A stretch of 64,000 bases of DNA. Origin: Pseudomonas syringae pv. cilantro (GTDB lineage Bacteria > Pseudomonadota > Gammaproteobacteria > Pseudomonadales > Pseudomonadaceae). A program made the translations under genes and the position numbers. The stretch covers positions 25,505-89,504 of the forward strand of contig NZ_LGLN01000064.1 in NCBI RefSeq assembly GCF_001293775.1, given 5' to 3'. This document shows, piece by piece, positions 16,671-24,957 of the stretch. Below the pieces are notes generated by a model, which was not told where the DNA came from, ran no database searches, and saw nothing but the letters and a program-made list of their open reading frames with translations. Each line of letters begins with the position of its first letter. Position 1 is the first letter of the stretch.

Positions 16671-17927
16671 ATGCGATCTCAAGCCACTCTCACTGTTATG
16701 CCTGTCGAGCGCCCGCTGGTCGGGCGCGTCAGCCCGCCGGGCTCCAAGTCGATCACCAACCGGGCGCTGCTGCTGGCAGGCCTGGCCAAAGGCACCAGTC
16801 GTCTGACCGGCGCGCTGAAGAGCGACGACACCCGTGTGATGTCTGACGCGCTGCGTCTGATGGGCGTGCAGGTCGATGAGCCGGATGACAGCACCTTCGT
16901 GGTGACCAGCAGCGGCCACTGGCAGGCACCGCAGCAGGCGCTGTTTCTCGGCAACGCCGGGACCGCGACGCGCTTCTTGACGGCTGCGCTGGCCAATTTC
17001 GAAGGCAATTTCGTGGTGGACGGCGACGAGTACATGCGCAAGCGCCCGATCGGCCCGCTGGTCGATGCTTTGCAGCGCATGGGTGTGGACGTCAGCGCGC
17101 CCAGTGGCTGCCCGCCCGTGGCGATCAAGGGCAAGGGCGGTCTTGAAGCCGGGCGTATTGAAATCGACGGCAACCTGTCCAGCCAGTACGTATCGGCGCT
17201 GCTGATGGCCGGCGCCTGCGGCAAGGGCCCGCTCGAAGTGGCGCTGACCGGCAGCGAAATAGGTGCGCGCGGTTACGTGGATCTGACCCTCGCCGCCATG
17301 CAGGCGTTTGGCGCAGAGGTCCAGGCCATTGGCGACTCAGCCTGGAAAGTCTCGGCCACTGGCTACTGCGCGACCGATTTCCATATCGAACCGGACGCCT
17401 CCGCCGCGACCTACCTCTGGGCCGCGCAGGCGTTGACAGAAGGCAACATCGACCTCGGCGTGGCGAGCGACGCGTTCACTCAGCCGGATGCCCTCGCCAG
17501 CCAGATCATCGACCGCTTCCCGAACATGCCCGCCGTGATCGATGGCTCGCAGATGCAGGACGCGATCCCGACGCTGGCGGTGCTCGCAGCGTTCAATCGT
17601 CAGACAGTGCGCTTTGTTGGCATCGCCAACCTGCGGGTCAAGGAATGCGACCGTATTTCAGCCTTGTCGCAAGGCCTGTGCGCCATCGCGCCCGGCCTGG
17701 CGGTTGAAGAGGGCGACGACCTGATCGTGCACGCCAACCCGGCGCTGGCAGGCACCACGGTCGATGCGCTGATCGACACCCACGCCGACCACCGGATCGC
17801 CATGTGCTTTGCATTGGCCGGCCTGAAAATCAAAGGCATCCGCATCCAGGACCCGGATTGCGTCGGCAAGACTTACCCGGGTTATTGGGATGCGCTGGCT
17901 TCGCTAGGGGTGAATGTTCAGCGCTGA
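16671..17927 (+). CDS. aroA: 3-phosphoshikimate 1-carboxyvinyltransferase (EPSP synthase)
   Basis: A 418-residue enzyme joining shikimate-3-phosphate and PEP in the shikimate pathway. Both halves of the fold are present: PPGSKSITNRALLLAGLAKG (21-40), LFLGNAGTATRFL, DGNLSSQYVSALLMAGA, RVKECDRI and DTHADHRIAM. In class I enzymes the loop reads GNAGTAMRPL; here Phe102 occupies the place of E. coli Pro101, a position known to affect glyphosate sensitivity. In several pseudomonads the main aroA is fused to tyrA and followed by cmk-rpsA. This free-standing gene may be a second copy. Confidence 0.9.
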   Translation: MRSQATLTVMPVERPLVGRVSPPGSKSITNRALLLAGLAKGTSRLTGALKSDDTRVMSDALRLMGVQVDEPDDSTFVVTSSGHWQAPQQALFLGNAGTATRFLTAALANFEGNFVVDGDEYMRKRPIGPLVDALQRMGVDVSAPSGCPPVAIKGKGGLEAGRIEIDGNLSSQYVSALLMAGACGKGPLEVALTGSEIGARGYVDLTLAAMQAFGAEVQAIGDSAWKVSATGYCATDFHIEPDASAATYLWAAQALTEGNIDLGVASDAFTQPDALASQIIDRFPNMPAVIDGSQMQDAIPTLAVLAAFNRQTVRFVGIANLRVKECDRISALSQGLCAIAPGLAVEEGDDLIVHANPALAGTTVDALIDTHADHRIAMCFALAGLKIKGIRIQDPDCVGKTYPGYWDALASLGVNVQR

Positions 17928-17949
17928 CAGCTGTTGCAGCGGCCGTTCT

Positions 17950-18615
17950 TCAAATCCCGAAAAACGGCTGCATCATCCGCGCCATCAAGCCATGAAAGCG
18001 CAGTTTTGACTCAGCTGCCAGCACGCAGATGCATTCCCGGTCGGGGTAGGCAATCGGCTGGTGCTGGATGTGGCTGTCCAGATCTGCCACATCGTTGAGT
18101 CCGAATTCACCCTGCACGTCGTGATAAGCGCCCTTGAGCACCATGGTCATTTCGCCGCTTTCATGGCTGTGGACCGGCATGCTGACGCCGGGGGCGATTT
18201 TCAGCAGCATGAGGTTGCCCTGTTCGATTCCCTGGGCGCTGATGCGCTGGACACCGGGGATAAGGGTTTTCCACTTCAGTGTGCTCAGATGCCGGCCGAA
18301 ATGCGCGTGCATGCAGTGGGGCAGCAAGTCAGGGTCATGATTGGTCGTTTGCATGGCATGCAAAGCCGAATCGACACTGGTTTCCTGCTCATCCAGACGC
18401 GCCAGCATGGCCATCCGGCCCTTGAGTGGCACCACGCGGCTGATGGACTGCTGCATCAAAACGCCGCCGATCTGTTCGGCTTGCCGCAGCCGCGCCCGGC
18501 ATTCGGCGCAACGCTCCAGGTGAGCGGCGGTGACTACCGCGATGACCTGCGACAACGCCCCTGCGGCGTAGCTGATCAGAGTCGCGTCATCCGGATGATG
18601 TACTGGGCTCATCAT
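17950..18615 (-). CDS. chrR: ChrR-type zinc anti-sigma factor with cupin domain
   Basis: An anti-sigma factor of about 221 residues. The N-terminal ZAS domain (1-90) has a histidine near the start (HHPDD) and the zinc motif HLERCAEC. The C-terminal cupin (about 120-215) carries likely metal ligands in MPVHSHESGEM and SHIQHQ. In the Rhodobacter RpoE-ChrR pair, the N-domain holds the sigma factor and the cupin mediates release on singlet oxygen. The start ATG at 18615 overlaps the sigma stop as ATGA (a second ATG follows directly). Convergent with aroA. Confidence 0.85.
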   Translation of the reverse strand: MMSPVHHPDDATLISYAAGALSQVIAVVTAAHLERCAECRARLRQAEQIGGVLMQQSISRVVPLKGRMAMLARLDEQETSVDSALHAMQTTNHDPDLLPHCMHAHFGRHLSTLKWKTLIPGVQRISAQGIEQGNLMLLKIAPGVSMPVHSHESGEMTMVLKGAYHDVQGEFGLNDVADLDSHIQHQPIAYPDRECICVLAAESKLRFHGLMARMMQPFFGI

Positions 18616-19220
18616 GACTCCTCGATCCGAGAGCGCAATTTTTGAAAGGCCAGGCGCAGGCACGACTTCACCGTGCCCAGTGGCATATCAAGGCGTTCGG
18701 AAATTTCCCGATGACTGAGCGCTTCGAAATAAGACATTCGCAACACTTTGGCCTGATCGGCAGGCAGGTTCTGGATCGCGGTGTTCAGTTGTTGCTCCTG
18801 ACGCTGGCTGTAATCGAGCGTTCTGTCTACCGGGGCCTCCAGACGTTCGAGTTGTTCCAGCGAATTTTGCACCTGCACCCACCCCCGATCCTTGCGCACG
18901 CTGTCGATGTACAAATTGCGCGCGATGCGGAACAGCCAGGTTCCCAGGCTGGCTTTGGACGGGTCGAAGGACTCGGCCTTGTGCCAGAGCTTCAGGAGCA
19001 CTTCCTGCACCAGTTCTTCAGCCTGCCCTTCAGGCACATTCAGGCCCGTCAGATAGCGCAATAAACGTGGGGCGAAGTGATCGTAAATGCGCATGAAACT
19101 GTCGCGGTCCCTCTCGCGGGCCACGGCGGTGACTTCATCAATCCAAAGTCGGCTTGTTGTCGAGTCGCTGTGAGGGATGGGCAAGTGACAGAAGGTCCTG
19201 AGACTGGCAGTAGTGCGCAT
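18612..19220 (-). CDS. ECF RNA polymerase sigma factor (RpoE/ECF11-like)
   Basis: A sigma factor of about 202 residues. Region 2 spans YDHFAPRLLRYLTG to GTWLFRIARNLYIDSVRKDRG. Region 4 has the helix-turn-helix LSHREISERLDMPLGTVKSC. The ATG at 19220 has AAGGTGG upstream. With its overlapping ChrR-type anti-sigma gene it matches the ECF11 group, which in other bacteria handles singlet oxygen and organic peroxide stress. A promoter of the matching type lies about 52 bases upstream of the start codon, so positive autoregulation is likely. No photolyase or cfa gene follows here. Confidence 0.87.
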   Translation of the reverse strand: MRTTASLRTFCHLPIPHSDSTTSRLWIDEVTAVARERDRDSFMRIYDHFAPRLLRYLTGLNVPEGQAEELVQEVLLKLWHKAESFDPSKASLGTWLFRIARNLYIDSVRKDRGWVQVQNSLEQLERLEAPVDRTLDYSQRQEQQLNTAIQNLPADQAKVLRMSYFEALSHREISERLDMPLGTVKSCLRLAFQKLRSRIEES

Positions 19221-19271
19221 AATCCACCTTCTGATCACCATTGTCTGGTTTTGGTTCGCGATGCACAGGTG

Positions 19272-19298
19272 TTACGTAGCGGGATGGGGAATGGATCA
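19272..19298 (-). promoter_or_regulatory. Probable ECF11-type autoregulated promoter
   Basis: On the minus strand TGATCC (19298-19293), a 16-base spacer and CGTAA (19276-19272) precede the sigma gene by about 50 bases. TGATC with a downstream CGTA element is the promoter pattern I recall for ECF11 sigma factors. The site coincides with the edge of the truncated secreted-protein copy. Confidence 0.55.
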
Positions 19299-19634
19299 CA
19301 GGATGTGACGAGCGGCGCGGAGGATTTTTACAGGTTCGGCCATGACAATGGCTGCGGGCCGGTCATGCAGCCAACATCCAGCAGGAAATGGGTCATTACC
19401 TGGAGTGATGGAGTCACCAGCACTTATGAGTTCAAAGCGACGATCAATAATATCGGTACTTTAAACACAACTATTGTTGGTGTTGGGACAATGGTGGACG
19501 GCCGTTATAACGGCGCCAATGTGACAAGTACATTTTTACTTGGCAATTTTCAGTCAACGTTGGAGGACAGCTGCAACACCGCCATCGGCGTTACCAGCGT
19601 CAGCGGTCTTTCAACACTGGTGATTACACCGTAA
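19294..19634 (+). pseudogene. 5'-truncated copy of the secreted-protein gene
   Basis: The reading frame aligns with the C-terminal half of the intact protein at 20610-21182. WSDGVTSTYEFKATINNIG pairs with WGDGAASTYKFIAILNNIG, then VGVGTMVDGRYNGANVTSTF with LGVGTIMDGRYKGASAVSTF, and both end in VSGLSTLVI-P. Recognisable similarity starts near 19294-19350. The signal peptide and the N-terminal half are missing, and the segment runs into the sigma factor promoter region. It is diverged rather than identical, so it is a decayed allele or an old duplicate, not a fresh copy. It is followed by a matching epimerase tail. Confidence 0.75.
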
Positions 19635-19645
19635 CCATATACCAG

Positions 19646-19795
19646 TCAGGGCACGGATAAGGCCTGCTGTACATTTTTGTACTGCAGGTTGAATCCCAAC
19701 GTCATCGACTCGCCGCGCCGCAACAGCTTCAACCCCGGATGCCCAGGCAAATGATGGGCATTCACCGGGTGGCTGACGGGCTCAAAACAGAAGAG
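19646..19795 (-). pseudogene. 3' fragment of an aldose-1-epimerase gene
   Basis: The minus strand encodes about 49 residues, FCFEPVSHPVNAHHLPGHPG then LKLLRRGESMTLGF. They match the C-terminus of the intact epimerase at 21189-22058 (FCFEPVSHPVNAHHLPGHPG, LKLLRQGDTTTLAF). The last residues differ (NLQYKNVQQALSVP versus SLHYQTL). The rest of the gene is gone: upstream sequence switches abruptly to a vapC fragment near 19796-19815. Together with the preceding secreted-protein fragment it repeats the gene order found intact 1.5 kb away. Confidence 0.8.
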
Positions 19796-19815
19796 GCATT
19801 ACAGTTATCGCGATG

Positions 19816-20013
19816 ACGTGCCGTAAAGCCTTCCACAACGGCGAGATTTCTTTCAGGTCTTGAAGACTTTTCTGCGCCGTAGACAAGCTCCACCAGCGTG
19901 ATAGCGCTGATACACAGTTGTCCATAATGAAGGTTGAAGGCTTCACGTATCGAGGTGGGTTCGTTATTGACCGTGAAGATGCAGATGTTAGTGTCAAGCA
20001 TGTACGTGAGCAT
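19816..20013 (-). pseudogene. vapC: Truncated VapC-type PIN-domain toxin
   Basis: The first 66 residues are a clear VapC N-terminus: MLTYMLDTNICIFTVNN with the first active-site Asp, then LCISAITLVELVYGAEKS with the conserved Glu. After GFTAR the frame enters unrelated sequence and stops at 19762. The C-terminal half with the remaining acidic metal ligands is missing, so the ribonuclease must be inactive. Its start overlaps the stop of the vapB remnant as TGATG. The break abuts the epimerase fragment. Confidence 0.85.
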
Positions 20014-20243
20014 CAGAACGATTCGGGCTGTTGTTCTGCCGGTTGCCCGCGCTCTGTCATGAAGTCATCACTGACGCCTTCGCCATCGAACCAGCTGTTC
20101 CACATTTCACCTGCGGGCTAAATGATCCGGCTCCTGCCCACGGCGACAACATCGACTCGTTTCACATCGTCGGGCAAGGCCATGGCTTTTGGAAGCCGGA
20201 TAGCCTGGCTGCGATTGATTTTGAACAGAGTGGATTGCTCCAT
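20013..20243 (-). pseudogene. vapB: vapB antitoxin with an in-frame stop codon
   Basis: The frame begins MEQSTLFKINRSQAIRLPKA, the AbrB-like DNA-binding start of VapB. It is interrupted by TAG at 20120-20118 after GRSRII and resumes in the same frame as PAGEMWNSWFDGEGVSDDF to a normal stop at 20013. The interruption is a single codon without frameshift, so one nonsense change explains it. The 41-residue product would keep the N-terminal DNA-binding segment but lose the toxin-binding tail. With the toxin truncated there would be no selection to keep it. Confidence 0.82.
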
Positions 20244-20609
20244 TGATGATTCCCTAGGCTGCATGATAACCAGGAATGGGATTTTTCCGGGAGATGTCAA
20301 CGGGACATCCCGGTGGTTTTCGAACGCTTTGCCCGTGCCGATCGCGGACTGGAACCGTAGCGGCTCTCGGTAGAGCGGCTAACCCGATGTTGATAGATTT
20401 GCCCTGTCCTTAAAACCTGAACCTTGGATGTGCAGGCTGATAGGGGCTTTGACGGCGTGCCGAGGATTACAGGAAGGAATGGCAGGTCTTGCAGACGGAT
20501 GCGCCAAGCGTCGCGGCCATTGGCTGTTACTGTCATTTCTGACAGTAGAGTAATCAACGCCGGCTGATTATCCTGAGGTCTGGACGTTATCAAGGTCAGG
20601 GAGACCATT
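20244..20609. other. Gene-free stretch with a kinase scrap and a palindrome
   Basis: No complete gene is seen. Plus-strand codons near 20301-20345 read DIPVVFERFARADRGLEP, like the region before the last ATP-binding box of sensor histidine kinases; it is too short to be more than a scrap. A perfect palindrome, ACTGTCA-TTTC-TGACAGT, lies at 20529-20546, 64-81 bases before the secreted-protein gene. It resembles a response-regulator operator. Both readings are tentative. Confidence 0.4.
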
Positions 20610-21182
20610 ATGGATATTCATGTCGCGCGCGCTTCATCTGGTTCAGTCAAGCTGGCCACGCTATCGCTGGTCATTGTGTGTACGGGGCTTCTATTAGCGC
20701 CCGAGCGATCACAGGCTGAAGACGCTAACCGGACGATTTGTCTGGCAGGAACTCATACTGCAAACTGGTCGCCCGGGGTGACCAACACCGCGAAGGATGT
20801 CAACGTCTCGACAACCAGCAAATGGGGCCCCTGTGCATCGCACCCGCAACTGAAGGGGATCAGCGCCTCATCCAGCGCACGTTTCAAAGCGAATTTTTCC
20901 TGCAAATCCTTGCTCCTGCAAACCAACCCGATTGTTTGGGACATCAAATGGGGTGATGGTGCCGCCAGCACTTACAAGTTCATCGCGATCCTCAACAACA
21001 TCGGTAATCTGAGTACAACAATTCTCGGTGTCGGAACGATTATGGACGGCCGCTACAAGGGCGCCAGCGCGGTCAGTACGTTTGTACTGGGCAGTGACAG
21101 TTCCTCACCGAATAACGATTGCAATAAATGGAGCGGTGTCACCCAGGTCAGCGGCCTTTCGACACTGGTTATCGCCCCATGA
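20610..21182 (+). CDS. Secreted protein of unknown function
   Basis: I do not recognise the family of this 190-residue protein. It has a long signal peptide (a hydrophobic core around residues 15-32 and a likely cleavage after SQAEDA). The mature part has four cysteines and a Thr/Ser/Asn-rich, beta-strand-like pattern ending in VSGLSTLVIAP. Export to the periplasm or medium is likely. Its C-terminal half has a decayed relative at 19294-19634. It is convergent with the epimerase gene, with only six bases between their stops. The palindrome at 20529-20546 may control it. Confidence 0.65.
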   Translation: MDIHVARASSGSVKLATLSLVIVCTGLLLAPERSQAEDANRTICLAGTHTANWSPGVTNTAKDVNVSTTSKWGPCASHPQLKGISASSSARFKANFSCKSLLLQTNPIVWDIKWGDGAASTYKFIAILNNIGNLSTTILGVGTIMDGRYKGASAVSTFVLGSDSSSPNNDCNKWSGVTQVSGLSTLVIAP

Positions 21183-21188
21183 TGTGCG

Positions 21189-22058
21189 TCACAGCGTCTG
21201 ATAATGCAGGCTGAACGCCAGCGTTGTTGTATCTCCCTGGCGCAACAGCTTCAGCCCCGGATGCCCAGGCAAATGATGGGCGTTGACCGGGTGGCTGACC
21301 GGCTCGAAGCAAAAGAAATCCAGCCCCGGCGGGCAGAACACCAGACAGTAATCGCTGCCGGTGGCCTGGCAGTGCAGTTCATAACCCAGGTCCGGCTGGC
21401 TGATGACGCTGTGTCCATCCCAGCCGGTAAAGCCGTTGTCGAGGCGTGTGTCGGGCAGAGCGTTGCTGTGCTGGAAGTCCCATTCGGCAGGAATGTCCTT
21501 TAAGGCAGCCGGCAAGCCGTTTTCATCACTCAGCCAAACCTGCGCGACGTTGGCCTGCAAGCGCGTGTGGGCGGTGCGAGGAAGGTAAGGATGCAAGCCC
21601 TGGCCGTGCCAGGCAGCGTGGTTGTCCAGGTGAGTGGTGGTCAGTTCGACACTCAGTTTGCCGTCGTGCAGGGTGTAGCGAAGTTGCGCGCGGTAGGCGA
21701 ACGGCGTCTGGCTGTCGAGTTGCAGGCAGATCTGCCGAGGCGTCTGCTCAATGACTATCCATGGCTGCTGCCAGGCGCTGCCGTGAATCGGCAGCGGGTC
21801 GTTGGCGCTGTTGGGGGCCAGTGCGAGCCAGCCATCCGGCGTGTCAAAACCGCCGTTGCCGATCCGGTTCGACCAGGGTGCCAGCGGGTAGCAGGCCAGT
21901 CGACGCGGCATGCCTGCCGCCAGTGCGTCATCGTTGCTTGTGCGCAGCAACGGCTGGCCGCTTGCCAATACCGTCCAGTTGACAATACTGCCGCCGATTT
22001 CGGGAGCGACGCTCAGGCGGGTAATACCGTCTTCAAGGGTCAGAACGTTCACGGGCAT
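21189..22058 (-). CDS. Aldose 1-epimerase (mutarotase) family protein
   Basis: A 289-residue galactose-mutarotase-fold enzyme: RLACYPLAPWSNRIGNGGF, LPIHGSAWQQPW, HGQGLHPYLP and the late catalytic-site region FVFEPVSHPV-like FCFEPVSHPVNAHHLPGHPG. It interconverts sugar anomers. It overlaps the upstream EamA gene by 26 bases and closes the hexuronate operon, so its substrate is plausibly a uronic acid or a related aldose. Stretches near the C-terminus are duplicated in the fragment at 19646-19795. Confidence 0.83.
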   Translation of the reverse strand: MPVNVLTLEDGITRLSVAPEIGGSIVNWTVLASGQPLLRTSNDDALAAGMPRRLACYPLAPWSNRIGNGGFDTPDGWLALAPNSANDPLPIHGSAWQQPWIVIEQTPRQICLQLDSQTPFAYRAQLRYTLHDGKLSVELTTTHLDNHAAWHGQGLHPYLPRTAHTRLQANVAQVWLSDENGLPAALKDIPAEWDFQHSNALPDTRLDNGFTGWDGHSVISQPDLGYELHCQATGSDYCLVFCPPGLDFFCFEPVSHPVNAHHLPGHPGLKLLRQGDTTTLAFSLHYQTL

Positions 22059-23004
22059 TATGCAGGGCCTTGTCGGATAGTTGGGGGGCTGGCGGGTTGG
22101 CGCGGCGCCAGGTCAGCAGCACGATGCCGCTGACCACGATCAACCCGCCGAGGATCTGGCCGCTGCTGAGCAACTGATCCAGAATCAGCCAGCCGAACAG
22201 CAGGCTCGCCACCGGCTCGATGTTCATCACCGGTGCATTGCGGCTGATATCCAGGCGCGCCATGCAGATGAACAGCAGCGAGAAACCCAGCCCGTAGAGC
22301 AGCACCAGACTGGCCAGTGCGGTCCAGCCGATACGGCTGGAGGGTAGATCCACGCCGCCGGGCAATACGCCACTGCTGCCTGCAACGGCGGCGACCACAA
22401 ATACCACGGCCATGGTCAGCATGCTGCGAACGCTACCGCGCATGCCCGCCAGTTTGTTATCGGTTATCCACAAGGCGAACGCGAATACCACCGCGGCGGT
22501 GGACGCGTAGGCGATGCCCTCCAGCCATTGCGGCTCGCTGCTGCCCGGGTTCGACAAGCGCTGTGGCACGTCCAGCGCCAGTGCCAGGCCAAACAGAATC
22601 AGCGCCATCAGGCCTGCCGCACGGCGTGTCGGCCTGGTACCGCCCAGCGCCCAGGTCAGTAACGCCAGCAGGATCGGCGAGACATTGACCACCAGTAATG
22701 CCAGCGCGACCGGAATGCGCGCGACTGCCGAGTAGATGCAAAAGCTTTGGGTCGCGATCAGCAGCCCGAGCAACAACTGCCAGCGCCAGGTGCTGGCCGG
22801 CAGACTGAGTGTTTCACGTTGCCACAGCACCAGGCTGGTGAGCGCCAGCAAGGTCACGCCAGAGCGACAAAGGATGGCCAGCAGCAGGCCGGTGTCGTGA
22901 TCGAAGGCAATACGTGCGGCGATGTGATTGCCGGCAAACGAGCAGGCCAGCAGCGCGAGGATCAGCACGGCGATGTGACGGGGGAACAGGGCAGGGGCGG
23001 ACAT
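22033..23004 (-). CDS. EamA/DMT-family inner-membrane transporter
   Basis: A protein of about 323 residues with ten predicted membrane helices in two EamA repeats (FAGNHIAARIAFDHDTG ... WALGG, then GIAYASTAAVVFAFALWITD ... GIVLLTWRR). Members of the drug/metabolite transporter family move small metabolites. The direction and substrate are unknown. The ATG at 23004 is used; a TTG two codons earlier lies closer to AAGGAGG. It lies between the TRAP genes and the epimerase in one transcription unit. Confidence 0.8.
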   Translation of the reverse strand: MSAPALFPRHIAVLILALLACSFAGNHIAARIAFDHDTGLLLAILCRSGVTLLALTSLVLWQRETLSLPASTWRWQLLLGLLIATQSFCIYSAVARIPVALALLVVNVSPILLALLTWALGGTRPTRRAAGLMALILFGLALALDVPQRLSNPGSSEPQWLEGIAYASTAAVVFAFALWITDNKLAGMRGSVRSMLTMAVVFVVAAVAGSSGVLPGGVDLPSSRIGWTALASLVLLYGLGFSLLFICMARLDISRNAPVMNIEPVASLLFGWLILDQLLSSGQILGGLIVVSGIVLLTWRRANPPAPQLSDKALHNARERSDP

Positions 23005-23042
23005 ACGCAACCAGCCTCCTTGGCTGGATAACAGAGAGTGCG

Positions 23043-23070
23043 CACCGGAGCTCTTTGCAGAGCCCCGGTG
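23043..23070 (-). other. Intercistronic hairpin between dctM and eamA
   Basis: CACCGG-A-GCTCT (23043-23054) pairs with AGAGC-C-CCGGTG (23059-23070) around a TTGC loop. No T run follows on the minus strand, so it is more likely an mRNA-stability or partial-termination element separating TRAP expression from eamA-epimerase. Confidence 0.45.
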
Positions 23071-23088
23071 GCGTTGCAGCGACAGACC

Positions 23089-24369
23089 TTAGAGCACCAC
23101 GCTCGGCAGCCACAGCGAAATGGCCGGCACATAGGTCACCAGCATCAGCACCAGAAACAATGCGACGTAGAAAGGCACCAGCGCTTTCACGGTGGCTTCG
23201 ATGGTGACTTTACCCACCGCCGCACCGACGAACAGCACCGCACCCACCGGCGGTGTGATCAGTCCGATCCCCAGGTTGACCAGCATGATCATGCCGAAAT
23301 GCACCGGGTCGATGCCGACGCCGACGATCACCGGCAACAGGATCGGGGTCAGGATCAGAATCAGCGGGGCCATGTCCATGACGGTGCCCAGCAACAGCAG
23401 CATCACGTTGATGCACATCAGGATCACGTAACGGTTATCCGACAGGGTCAGGAACGCTGTCGTGATCTTCATCGGGATTTCCATCAGCGTCAGGATGTAA
23501 CCGAAGCTGGCAGCAAAACCGATCAGGATCATCACGATGGAAATGGTCCGTGCCGCCCGGTGCATCAGCTTGGGCAGATCGCGCCATTTGTAGTCGCGGT
23601 AGATGAACATGGTGACAAAGAACGCCCACAACACGGCAATGGCAGCCGACTCGGTGGCGGTGAAGATACCCGACAGAATGCCGCCGAGGATGATGACCAT
23701 GGCCATCATGCCCCAGAGCGCTTCACCGGCGATTTTCAGCGCCTGACGTAGCGGTATGACTTCGCCCTTGGGGTAGTTGCGCTTGCGCGCGAAGATCATG
23801 CATAAGCCCATCATCACCGCGCTGAGCAGCAGGCCCGGCATTATCCCGGCCATGAACAGCGAAGCGATCGACACGGTTCCGCCTGCCGCCAGCGAGTAAA
23901 GCACCGAGTTATGGCTGGGTGGCGTCAATAGCGCCTGAACCGAGCCGCTGACGGTTACCGCGGTCGAGAAGTCGCGAGGGTAGCCGTTACGCTCCATTTC
24001 CGGGATCAGCACCGAGCCGACCGAAGCGGTATCGGCAACTGACGAGCCTGAAATCGCGCCAAAGAACGTCGAGGCCACGATGTTGACCAGCGACAGACCG
24101 CCGCGCACAAAGCCGACCAGCACGGCAGCGAAGGCGACCAGTCGCCGTGACATGCCACCTTCGGCCATGATCGCCCCGGCGAGGACGAAGAACGGGATCG
24201 CCAGCAACGAGAATTTGTTCACGCCACCGGCAATCTGAATCATCAGCGCATCGGCCGGAATATCGATCCACCAGGCGCCGATCAGGGCTGACAGGCCCAG
24301 TGCATAAGCAACCGGCATGCCGATGAGAATCAACGCGATGAAGCTGCCCAGCAGTATAAAAGCGTCCAT
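23089..24369 (-). CDS. dctM: TRAP transporter large permease subunit DctM
   Basis: A 426-residue polytopic protein of the DctM family with about 12 helices. Typical stretches are LIGMPVAYALGLSALIG, FFVLAGAIMAEGGMSRRL, ISGSSVADTASVGSVLIPEM and NLGIGLITPPVGAVLFVGAA. With DctQ it forms the sodium-driven transporter that accepts substrate from DctP. Its start directly follows the dctQ stop. The genomic setting with uronate dehydrogenase and lactonase points to a hexuronate substrate. Confidence 0.92.
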   Translation of the reverse strand: MDAFILLGSFIALILIGMPVAYALGLSALIGAWWIDIPADALMIQIAGGVNKFSLLAIPFFVLAGAIMAEGGMSRRLVAFAAVLVGFVRGGLSLVNIVASTFFGAISGSSVADTASVGSVLIPEMERNGYPRDFSTAVTVSGSVQALLTPPSHNSVLYSLAAGGTVSIASLFMAGIMPGLLLSAVMMGLCMIFARKRNYPKGEVIPLRQALKIAGEALWGMMAMVIILGGILSGIFTATESAAIAVLWAFFVTMFIYRDYKWRDLPKLMHRAARTISIVMILIGFAASFGYILTLMEIPMKITTAFLTLSDNRYVILMCINVMLLLLGTVMDMAPLILILTPILLPVIVGVGIDPVHFGMIMLVNLGIGLITPPVGAVLFVGAAVGKVTIEATVKALVPFYVALFLVLMLVTYVPAISLWLPSVVL

Positions 24370-24897
24370 TTATGCGGCACCTTCGCTTTCTTCAATGACG
24401 TCGAAGCGCATCACCGCGCGATGACTCTGGTCGCCCAGAAACAAACGTTCCAGCACGAAAATCAGGGTCACGATACCGCCGATGGGGATTGGCAGATAAG
24501 AGATCCCCACGCGCAGAAAGGGCAGTTCGCCAACAAACTGATTCCAGGTGGTGGCGCACAACTTGAAGCCCTTGACGATCATGAACAGGGCCACAATTGC
24601 CATCAGGACCTGCACCGCCACGGCGGCGACACGACGTACCTGCTGCGGCATGCGGTCCACGGCCATCGAGACCGCCATGTGTGCGCCCGCCCGGTAACTG
24701 GCCGCTGCGCCGAAGAATGTAAACACCACCATCAGCAGAATGGCGGTGGGCTCCGGCCAGCTGGAGCCGCTGCCCAGGATGTAGCGGGCAAAAATGCCCC
24801 AGGGAATAATCAGCGTCATGATCAGCACCGACAGACCCGCAATGCCGATACAGACGCGATAGAGCGTGTCGTTGATGCGCAATAGATTACTTTTCAT
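24370..24897 (-). CDS. dctQ: TRAP transporter small permease subunit DctQ
   Basis: A 175-residue DctQ family protein with four membrane helices (GLSVLIMTLIIPWGIFARYI, WPEPTAILLMVVFTFFGAA, VLMAIVALFMIVKGFKL, YLPIPIGGIVTLIFVLERLF). It pairs with DctM as the membrane part of the TRAP transporter. It lies 60 bases after dctP and abuts dctM with no gap. Confidence 0.9.
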   Translation of the reverse strand: MKSNLLRINDTLYRVCIGIAGLSVLIMTLIIPWGIFARYILGSGSSWPEPTAILLMVVFTFFGAAASYRAGAHMAVSMAVDRMPQQVRRVAAVAVQVLMAIVALFMIVKGFKLCATTWNQFVGELPFLRVGISYLPIPIGGIVTLIFVLERLFLGDQSHRAVMRFDVIEESEGAA

Positions 24898-24957
24898 AGG
24901 GGCTCACCACGGCGGCGAACGAGCCTGGGCTCGTTCCCGCTGCTTGATCGGACTGGC

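Noticed and set aside
23038..23751. His/Gln/Asp-rich plus-strand open frame
   Set aside because: It lies opposite dctM, whose codon use and homology are clear; the composition is that of an antisense shadow.
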